Source: Elgaria multicarinata webbii (Eukaryota; Chordata; Lepidosauria; Squamata; Anguidae). From it: a DNA stretch of 64,000 nt. Made by a program: the position numbers and the translations under genes. Shown piece after piece: positions 45,961 through 56,600 of this stretch (its first letter is position 1; each line of letters begins with the position of its first letter). The notes under the pieces are model-generated. The model saw only the letters and a list, made by a program, of their open reading frames with translations. It was not told where the DNA came from and made no database searches. Location: contig NC_086183.1 of the NCBI RefSeq assembly GCF_023053635.1, forward strand, positions 35,197,501-35,261,500, in the 5' to 3' direction.

Positions 45961-46332
45961 CTAAACCTTCTTCTGGGGCTGTTTTTTTTGCAGCCAGGCT
46001 GAAGCAGCTATGAGATTGCGTTCATTTGACTGAGCCCTTCATATTTAGTGGATTGGTGCATTCTAAAGATTGGTATGATTGCACCAGCTGGCAACCCTGG
46101 CTCCCGGAGTGAGTGAGGAACCTGAATAGGGCCTGGCCATGCTGCATCCCAGGTCTGACAAGGGCTGGAGCCCCAGGGGCTGCTTCCCCACGCGGGCAAC
46201 AAAGTCACCAGACCCTTCCTGTCCCGATCGACATTGTACAGGTGGCCTGTTGCGTCACGAGGCGTGTCCCTGCCCCCAGGCCGGCTTCCTGCAGCAGCAC
46301 CGGGGCCCAGACCTTTCCCGCAAAGCTTCACC

Positions 46333-46413
46333 ATGCTGAAAGGCCCGGTCCGCATTGTACCTCAGTGGAGGGAGCTCAAATGCCAGCTTCAGGAGAAGCT
46401 GGAACGGCAAAAG
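46333..46413 (+). CDS. WDR87: WDR87 exon 1 (residues 1-27)
   Basis: Begins MLKGPVRIVPQWRELK after a favourable CACC context and ends AAG before GTAACG, phase 0. An upstream in-frame ATG exists at 46,234 but the reading before 46,333 looks noncoding. An untranslated exon further upstream is possible. Confidence 0.7.
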
Positions 46414-47630
46414 GTAACGGAGCCTGAGCGTTGTCAGATGAGAACCGGGATTTTCTCCCTGGGATAGGGCAGGTGTGCGCACGCCAGAGGCGGGGCCGGT
46501 GGGGTGGGGGCTGCCAGGCACAGGGCTGCCAGGGATAGCAGCCAAAGGGACCCCTGCCAGCATTTCCCTCTCCTGCCCTTTAATGGATCTTTCCTGACAA
46601 GAAATCAGATGGAAGAAGTGGAGGGGAAACCTGGGAGGGGAATGAACGGAAGCTGGGCACTCTGCACCCTTCCGTGAGTGAGGCAGGGTGAATGGCCAAG
46701 CAGGGCCTCGCCTGGGAGCAGAGAGAGGGGGAGGAATGGCTTCCAAGAGGGGTGCCACAGCGTCACTCGGCCGCTCACGTCCTTCAGGCCTTCAGCTACC
46801 TTTCATTGGGAAGGAGGCTCGCCTGCTCCCCCTGCAGCCCCTGATCATACGCTGCGAGGGAGGGCCCCGCCTGCTTCAGGTGGGGCTCTGCCCTACCTGC
46901 CAACCTGTCCTCGTCTTCTCCCTCCTGGGACAGGGCCTGCCGGACGTGAGCGAAGGCACCCACATCCTGCTGAGTGACCGGCCCAGCATCATATTCCGGG
47001 AGAGCTGTTTCCCCAACTGCATGCCGCTCATCTGCTTCTACACCACTGAGATGGGGAACTATTTCCCATCGTTCACCTGGAGGAGATCCAAAGGCAGCAA
47101 GGTGAAAGGCAGCCCGCTGGCCCAGGGTGGTGGTGGTGGGAGACGGCCGAGAGCAGCGGCTCCCCACAGCCCCTGAACATGGCCATGGAATCCTAGAATA
47201 GTGGAGTTGGAAGGGGCCTACAAGTCCAACCCCCTGCTCAAGGCAGGAATCCGCCTTAAATACACCGAGAAGAGCTCGGTTGCTGGGTCAGACTCAAGGC
47301 CTCTCTTGGGCCTCCTCCTCCTCCTCCTCCCACAGCCAAGGTGGAGGCAACACACAGCCATCAGGACTCCTCTATCACCTGCATGTTCCCCACCCTGTGG
47401 AAGAAACTCTGCAGCTTTAGGAAGTGGCCTTTCCTCGCCCCCCAAGACTCCCACGCCTCTTCCACACCTGGGCTGGGGCAAAGTCCCAGGGTCCCGGACG
47501 GGTCCCACTCCCTTGCAAAGAAGCCAGGAGTCCTGATTCCTAGACCTCCCTCTATGAAGGAGATCCCCTGGCAGGCAGCACAATTCTGGGAGGGGGGCTG
47601 TTTCCCCTGTTCTCTATGAAGGCCCATAAG

Positions 47631-47670
<40 letters not shown>

Positions 47671-50600
47671 GCCGGAACACCAGAAAGAGGCGCTTGAGCG
47701 CTGCGCGTGCCCCCTGCCCCTCGATGCATCTCTCTTGGCTGTCTCAAAGTTTTGTGCTGAACTGCCTAATCTATTGTAAGCGGCTTTGAAGGTCATTTAG
47801 ATTCAAAGGCAGGGGTCTCAATAGTCATATCAATAAATAACGCCAAAAACAAGGGCACACGCCCGCCTCCGGGAGCATGGGACAGAAACCATTCCTACCG
47901 ACTCCCAGCTTAGCAAAACTGCGGAGTCCCCTCTTTGAGTGACTCCAGGATTTCATTTTCCCTTGCAGGTGCGTGTCTGGACCTACAGTGCGGGGGACGA
48001 GTCCTCCGTGACGGAGAAAGTGTACGCCATCGAGGAAGACCCGATGGTCCTCAACGTCGTCTATGTCCCCTGCCGGCACCTGTTTGTGGCCTACTGTGAT
48101 GACATCCACTTCCGCTTCTTTGGTGACCACACTCAGGACTTCAAGCTGCTCTCGGACATGGGCTCGCCCTACTCGATCACCAGCATGTGCTACAACCACA
48201 CGACAGGTGAACTGGTGACGGGTGCCATTGGCATGGTGGTCTTCTGGTGCTTTGCCACTGGGGAGGTTCCCTATATGGGGGTCACACAAGAGGTGTGCAT
48301 CGCAAGTGGCGAATTTGTGCACTTTCTCATCGTGGAGCACGAGCGGGGGGCGCTGGTGGCCTTGTGCGAGAATATCATCCGCGTGTACGACTATCAGACC
48401 AAGGTCCTGATCCGCACGTTCCAGGTGAGCCAAGGCGTGTCCCTCATTTGCTGTTGTGCCAATTGGTCCCAGAGCTTCCTCTACACCGGAGACCTGGCTG
48501 GGGATGTCAAAGTGTGGAACTTTGACACAGGCAGCCAGATCACCCAGTTCAAGGCCCACCTGAGCGCCATCAGCAGTATCATCAGCCGGACCTCGGTGCA
48601 CACCCTCATGACCGCGTCCCTGGACGGGTTGCTGAAGGAGTGGAACCTGACTACCTGTGAGCTCCTCCGGCGTGTGGACATTGGGGAGGAACTTTTCCAG
48701 ATGCAGTTCATCAACGAACAGACCTTCTTCCTCCGCACTCAGTACACTTTCTCCATCCGTACTGTCAACAACTTCTACCAGCTCTTCAACAGGCCCAAAT
48801 CCATTCTCAAAAGGCTGGTGCGGGTGCAGTGTGGACCAGACAAGGCCCGCATCCTGGCGACCACTGAAGATGGGGTCATGCGATTCCTCTCTCCTGTTAC
48901 AGGAGAAATGCTGTTCGTCACCTGGCCCTTCCAGATTTTAGAAAAGGCCCTGGACTATGTTTATGACCCAGACCGGGAGGAGCTCTTGGTGACCATGGGC
49001 ACGACCGACATCTATGTGCTGGACACCTCCAAGAACCCCTGCCCAGCCAAGTACATCTTGCGTGCCTCAGACAACATAGAGGACAAAGTGCTGTGCCTGG
49101 CCTATAGCCGCCTGGACCTGGATGGCCGTACCTCCAGCTTCATCTTCAGCGGCTTCAAGAGCGGGAAGGTGCGCACTGTCACCCAGCACCTGTATCGGAT
49201 GGGTGGCCGCAAACTGCACGATGGCAACGTGGTGGCGCTCAGCAGCCTTTCGGCCTCAGGGAACCTGTCGTACCATTCGCGGGAGTCCTCCTACCTCTGC
49301 TCCTACGGCCTGGATGAATACATCATCCTCTCCGACGTGATCTTAAAGAAGAACAGCCTCCTGGAGGTGGTCCCGTTAGTTGTCATCCCCAGCACCAATT
49401 GCCGGATCAACAACCTCCTGCTCATCCCTGGCTACATCTGCGTCTTGACGGAGCAGAACCGGGTCCGGCTGTGGCGCCAGGGAGCCCTGGTGCCTGGCAA
49501 GAAGAACCCCTTCTGGAAGGAGACGAACGCCATGCATTCCACCAGCATCACCTCCTTTGACTACTGCCACACGCTCAGCATGCTGGTGACTGGCGGCTCG
49601 GACGGGTCCGTGCGCATCTGGGACATCCTGGGGCAGATGCTGGTGGAGTTTGACACCAGCCTCAAATTCAGCCGAGTCTGCTTTGCCAACCAGCGCGGAG
49701 ACCTGGTGGTGGGCTGCAACATGAACATCTACTTCATCTCGTGTGTCACCTACCTGCCCAGCAAGCGCCTCCGCATGCTGACCACCCGGCACGTGAGGGA
49801 CGACGTGGTTGAACGGCCGCTGCCCTTTCTGTCCCACTTCCTTCTCTCCTTCGACATAGTTTTCGTGCCCAAGTAAGTGACACAGTGAGGAGCTGGGGGT
49901 GGGGTGGGGAGGCAGGGTGAAGGTAGCCACCACGGGAAGAGTGAGCGAGCCCTGCCTCGCCCTCCACTGCCAGCAATTCATTCCACCTCTTTCTTCCCAA
50001 CTGCCAGTAACCTCTGCAGTTGCCATCAGGTGGAAATAAAGAGGACGGGAGGCAAGGGCCCCGCCCTCAGCGCCTCTGTACTCAATGTTGCAAGGACAAT
50101 CTCTAGGTTCATGGATTCTCCTTCTCTAAGAAAAGTGGAGGCAGAGGAGGAGGAGGAGGAGGAGGAGGAGGGAGGAGGAGGCGGGTGGCTGGGCCCTACT
50201 TAAGGGGTCAGGGTGCACTTTTCACCTGCCTGAACACATCATTGGGTGCAAGTAGGAAAAGTAACAGGCTGGCTTGAGGCAGGAGCACCAGGCTGAGAGG
50301 CTAGATGGGAGGCAGCGGGAAGGGCAACCCCCCCCCCCGGACTGCGTAAGTGCCAGCTGCTCTGGAGCTCAGTGTGCGTTCTTTTCAGCAGGAACCCCCC
50401 CCCCCAGTTTTCTTTACCAGCAGTGAATAATATTCCAACTCATATTTTGTGTCACTGCTACAAGGAAATTTGCAGGAAGACAGGAGCTTGCCTGGCTGTT
50501 TAGGCTGTTTGGGAAAGTGACGTGGCCTCATTAAAGACGCTAGGGAATTGAGCGGCCACAATATATGTTCCTGGGGAGCTCGAGTTTGTGTGCGTAAGTG

Positions 50601-53600
50601 CATGTGTGTAGCGCTTGAGATTTGGGATTTCTGGGAACACCATTTCCACACACACACAGAGTCAGAAAGAGATCTCCAAACACTTGGCTCAGATCCTTTT
50701 CCTTCTCAGGTACCGCCAGGTGGGCAAGCTGGCAAAGAAGTATGAACGGCTGGAGCCAATCTCCAATAACAAGGAGGTGGTGATAGAGAAGAACGTGGCC
50801 AAAGTGGTGGAGTTCCTGGGCAAGGACGTGAGCAGTCTTCCTGGCCCAGATTTCTACGGGGATGCACCAGACATAAAAGAAATGCACCCCGAGTTTGCTG
50901 TGGAGTACCAGCTCATGTGTCTGTTCAAGCCCAGGCTGTCCTTTGAGAAGAGGCCGGCCGCGCCTCCCCCGGCCCCGCCGCCCTACCGTGGGCTCCCACC
51001 TCTGGTCCCCGTGCTCCGCAGGATCCCTTTCCAAGCCGGGCGCTCGTGGCCCATCGCACCGGACGGCTACGTCCCCAACTCGGTTGTCCGAGCCCAGCTG
51101 TTTCCCAAGGGGACGCCTGCCGCCCTCCAGTGCTCAGTGCTGCAGAGCAGGGATCCCTTACCAAAGCGGAAGATGGTCAAGATCCAGTTGCCAGAGTGGG
51201 ACACATCCGAGGTCATTGAGAAAGCCCGGAAGAAAAAGGGGCAGAGGATGCGGCACGCGACTTCCTCCACCGAAGGCCGCCGCCGCCGGGACCTGCTGTC
51301 TGAGCTGGTGACCAAGCCCTGGCTACGCCACAAGCCCAGCGACACCTCCCTGCCTTCCGTCACGAAGGCCATCCTCAGCCTCATGGACGACGTGCCCTAT
51401 TCAACCTACTTGCTCTGCACTTCTGCCCTGGTCCAGCTTGCCGAGGCATACCAGCTGCCAACCGCTATCCAGGAAGAGGCCTTCGACCGTCTCATTGTGC
51501 ACACGAACCATAAGGAGGTCAGCGCAGTTGCCACGGGGTGGGCACAGAGAAACCAGTGGTTCATGAGCTCAGAGAGGGCCGGGGCTCGCTGGAATTCCTC
51601 CCCCGTCAGGGGCCATGCCCTCGTCATGCAAAACGGCAGCCATCGGGGCAGGGCAGGAGCTGCATTTGGCTGTCGAATGGGGACACGGCTGGGGCAAGAG
51701 GAAAGTGTGGGGTTGAGGGAGGAGGAAAGGTTCGACAATGGGTTGAAGTTGAGTGGAGAAGATGAGAAACTGGTTCTGTTGGTTTGCTGGTTGAATTCAT
51801 ATGCTCCAAAAGAGGACGTGGGGTTCCCCTCACAATTCTCCTCAGAAAATGCTGGGTGTCGAATACATACAGGCCATCCAAGAGGATTCAGTGGACGAAG
51901 GGACTTTGGGAAGGCGTTAACTCCAAAACACGTGGGTGGGTGAATGCAGGTGTCTCCTACATCGTGTGCAATACTTCTGTCTGTGCTCCTGGAATAGATA
52001 CCATCAAGCCTCAGCCAGGATCAGGCCCCAGGCAGGCAGCTAGGCAGTGTCTGGGACAGATCCAGCAGAGTCATGGTAGAAACTAGCAGTTGAGGCAGCA
52101 GAGCCAGATGGAATGGGGGCGGCTCAGTCAGGGGCGGCACCTGGGGCTGACCGCTCTCCCCTGCCGTTTTGGCCTCAGCACAGCCAGCAGCAGCGTGGGG
52201 CTGGTCCCAGCTTCCATTTGCCCCTCAGCATCTCACAGAAGCAAGAGCCAGCTGCTCCCGCTTCCCCGGCACAGGCCCGGAGCGTGGCAGGAGCCCAGAG
52301 CTCCTGACGCAGCACAAAATGGAGGACAGCAGCTGCCTGCCTCCCTTCTCTCCTGAGCCAGCCGCTTGGCCTTGTGAGAACCACGGTGGCTGCTCCACGG
52401 GTCAGACTAGGGAGCCCCCGGCTGATTGGCCACCAGGGTCCCTTTGGCATTTGGCATTTCCACCCTGCTCTTCTCCCAGGAGCTCAAGGCTCATGGCGTT
52501 ACCTTGCCCACTCCGCTGCCTCAGAACAACCCTGTGAGGTTGGCCCAGTTGAGGGAGAGCGACCAGCCCAAGGTCACCCAGGAAGAGATTCAGTTCCAGC
52601 CTGCCGGCGTTGGGCTTCAGCAAGGTGGAGCACAGAGCTGCTGGGCTGCCATTTCCAGCGGCAAATATTCTGGGCTGAGAACGGGCACCCGTCCCCTCAG
52701 CACCCACCCACACCCACGTGTTCTCCAAGCCCTCTCCTTTTGCCAAGGGCCAGCCGCTCCACCTTGCTGGGAGGGCGGGGAGGCTGCCAGGACTGACCCC
52801 TGGCAGAGGTGGGACCTGAGGCCGGCTGGGGGCAGAGGCTGGGCTTGAACCCAGGTCCGGGCCTGGCTCTCTAGCAGTCGGGCTCTCACACACAAGGCTT
52901 TGGGTCCCGGTTCTTGTTCTGCAGGTGAGGATGAAGCTGGCGGCTTGGGAGGCCCTGGGGAAGATGGATCTGTTGACTGAGAAGGAGGTGGTCCCGCTGG
53001 CCCGGGCCCTCCTGGATGACAACAAGAAAGTGCGCGACCTGGCCCGGTCGCTGCTGGACTCCGTGGCCGGGATCACGGATAAGTTTGTCCTGAAGAAGGA
53101 AATGCAACGCTTGGCGGAAGGCAGCCTAGAAGACCTGTAAGCACGGCTTCCCGGGCGATGGGAGTGGGGCGGAGGAGGCCTCCCTGGGCCGTTTGGGCCT
53201 CCGGCCGCCCTGGCTCTGGCTCAGGGGAGGCTCCTCCTCAAAAATCCCCTTCCACAGCTGCTGGCAAAGCCTCATGCCTGGCAGACCGAATGGCCAAACT
53301 GGGCCACGGAGCCTCCCCAGCACCACTGACGGTGGGATCCGAGCCCTGAGTGCGGATCAGACGGAGGGGACCACTCTCACAACACCCCGCCACACAACCC
53401 AAGCTTGCACAGCACGTGGGAGCCGCGCTCCATGTGCCTCACGCACTCTGGGCTGCTGTTTTGTTCCTGGCCAGCCCTGTCTGTGTGTCCCCCACTGGCC
53501 GATAGCTACGGGCCCTGGTGGAGCTAAACCCAGGTGTCGCCTCCATCGGCACAGTGAGACGGAGGGCGGGACAGGATTGTCCTGGAAGGAAATAAGGGGT

Positions 53601-56600
53601 TTCCCCTTGGAGTGTGGTGGCGGTAGTGGGGGTGGGGGTGGGGATCTACCCCGCGCTCCAGGCCTGCATCCCAACCAGACCACAGCCCTCCAGGACGCCC
53701 CCTCCATCAGCTGGCTTTTCTTTGTTCCTCCCAGGTCTGAACTGAGCCATGACCCTGAGTTCGGGTTCCCTCGCAGGGTGCGTGCTGCCGGCATCGTTGC
53801 TGGATCGCAGGAGGAAGCCGTCTATGCCCTGACGGAAGGGGCAGAGAGGTTGATGAACCGGGTGGAGAACCAGCTGACAGCCAACCTCTTCCTAATGTCC
53901 GAGTGCTCCCCGACAGAGATCCAGCAGTCCAGCCGCCCACCCCTTTCCCGGCGCAAGGGCATGTCTGAGGGAACACCCGAAGAGTTCGCCAAGCCAGATG
54001 ACCACTTGGCGGCACAGACCCGGTGGCTGGGGCTCTTCACCAGGCAGGACACGAAGCCGGATCAGATGTTGAGTAAGTAATTGTCCAGCCCGGCCGGGGG
54101 CACCCCAGGAGCAGGCGCCACGCTGCCCAAAGCAGCACGCGGCCGGAGCAAGGACGCTGGGCCTGCTTCCTCATTGTCTGGATGGAGCAGGGACGTTCCC
54201 CTCCTCACGAGCAGACCCTTGCTCCTGAGTAGACCATTCAGACCCTGGGAGAACGATGGCAAGCACTCCAGCCCCCCTGAGCCTCTGCTGCCCTTTCTCT
54301 GGAGAGCCGCAGGACCAGGGAGGGGAGTCAGGAACCAGGCAGGTCTCAGGACGGCCCCAAAGGCAGGACTCCTCCAGCTGCTCTGCGAGGGGTGGGGGGG
54401 GGGGAAAGCAAAGGAGAGGGTCCCTTTCAAAACTGTTCTCCCACCAGAGAAATGAGGTCTGAGTCGCATGGCTCCAATCCACAGGGGCTGCAGCTGGGCC
54501 CAATCCTGATGCCCTGTTCCAGAGGGCCTCTCCGAAACCGTGCTCTTTAGAAATTATTTTTATTTATTGATTGATTACATTTCTATACCCCCCCAATAGC
54601 TGGAGCTCTCTGGCTTCACAAGAAGGGTTGTTGTTTTGCTACTGCTGCATTTCAAATCCTGGGGCTTGGACCGGGGGGGGGGGCGGCACTGTCATCTAAT
54701 CGGGGTTTATTTTAATGGGTTTCAGGGTCTTTGTGTTCATTTTTGTTTTCCATTTTAATTAATTCATTTAAAATATTCCTATCTAGCTTTCTGTCAGCTG
54801 CCCACAAGGTGGCTGTAGCCTCACATTGAGCATTTATATGATATTGTTTGTCATGTTGTCGGCCACTTTGAATACCTTGGTAGAAAGGTGGGGGATGAAT
54901 AACTAACGCCCATTTTGCCTACAAAGCCCGTGCCCTCCCTTCGCCCCCCCCAACATTAATCTGGCCTTTTCTCTTGCCCCCCTTCCCTCCCCCCCCCCAG
55001 CCACAGAAGGCGTCAGGGACCTCTCAGCAGCGGAGAAACTGCCTCGGATCCAGCCGGCGCGGAGTAAGGGCGCCCCGGTGGCCCCGCCCAGTGGAGCGGC
55101 TTTGCCAGCGAGCAGCGTTGGCAGCAGCAGCAGCAGCGGCAGCAGCAGCAGCAGCAGCAGCTCCAGCAGCAGCTCCAGCGGCAGCAGCAGCAGCAGCAGC
55201 TCCACCTGGCGGGACGTGCGGCGTGCCAAGAAGGAGCTCAAGGCCAAGGAGAAGCGCCGCGAGCCCAAAGCCCTTCCCGACGTTTCCCAGGAGGCCCAGA
55301 AGCCCGCCAAGGGGCGCAAGCGGGGCCAGCCCATCCTGCTGCAGCGAAGAGATACCCGCACGCAGCTCTACACCGAGATGCTGAAGCGCCAGAAGGCCAA
55401 GAAGGAGGAGCAGGCGGCCCCGGCGGCGGCGGCGGCGGAGACCCCACGGGAGAGCAGCCCGCTGCAGGCGAAGCCCAGCCCGCCCAAGCTGCTGCCGCCA
55501 CTGGCGCCCAAAGGCAGCAGCATCGACCCAAAGCAGCAGTACAGTGCCGACAAGACCAAGTGGCGCAGCGACCTCTACAAGCTCCTGATGCTGCGCATCG
55601 CCCCCTCGGTCGAGGGCCGCACCGCAGCTGAGGACCTCCTGGCCTCGGCCCGCCTGGCTCTGGCCCGCCGGGCCGTGTCCTGGGAGGCCTTCATGGCCGT
55701 CAGCCAGTCCCTCCTGGCTTCTCAAGAGAAAGTCGCTGCCGAGGGGGTGGGGTGGCAGAAGCACATGGAGGAGTTACTCAAGGGCCCCCCTGTCAAGGAG
55801 ACGTCCTCGGAGGAAAGCCTGGAGGCTGTGGTGGCTGTGAGAACGAGGAGAGGCACCCTCAGCCGTTCAGAGGCCGAGGCTGGGAGCGCCGGCACAAGCC
55901 AGGAGGATTTCGTTTGGGAGAAAAGAGAGGAGTCTGGTGAGGAAACACTCCCGGAGAAGAAGGGAGTCAAGGCTAAAGAAGCAGACAAGAGGAAGAGAGT
56001 GGTTTCCAAAAAGGAAAAAGCCAGAAAGGTGGCCAGAGGGGAAGAGCAGGTGGCTGAAAAGGAAGGGAAAGGGGAAGAGCAGGAGATGCCCAAAGGGAAG
56101 GAACGCGAACTCGTGGCCAAGGGGGAGGAAGAGAAAGGACAGGAGGCTGCCAGGTGGAAAGCGTGGGAGGCAGCCAGGGAGAAAGAGCAGGAGGAGGAGG
56201 CCGCCGAGAAAGAGCGAGAGGCGACCAGGAAGAAAGAGCGAGAGGCAGCCAGGCGGAGGGAGGGGGAGGTGGCGGACAGGAGAGAAAAAGTGGCCAGGAG
56301 GAAAGCAAAGAAGCCGGCTGAAGAGGCGGCTGAGGCCAGAGAGGAGGAGGAGGAGGAGCTGTCCAAGGGGAGGCGGGTGAAGGACAAGCCCCTGATCACC
56401 GAGTCCGAGAGGCTGCTGGCCCAGCTGACGGACAGCACCTTGGCTGAAATACGGGACGAGGCCAAAGACCGAATGATGGCTGAACTGAAGGAGAGAGCCC
56501 TGGCGGAAGCCCAAAAGGCAGCCCAGGAGGAAGTGAAGGAGCAGGCAGAGGCCGAAGCCAGGCAGAGGGCCCTGGCCGAAGCCAGGGAGAACGCCTTGAT

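Noticed and set aside
46796-46933. Earlier in-frame acceptors for WDR87 exon 2
   Set aside because: Sites before 46,796 and 46,838 keep the frame, but the pyrimidine tract before 46,934 is stronger, and the extra residues look like translated intron.
50615-51943. WDR87 exon 4 extended to the stop near 51,943
   Set aside because: Codons after 51,517 lose conserved character and read into intron-like sequence. The donor at 51,518 matches the phase of exon 5, whose HEAT-like sequence continues the protein.
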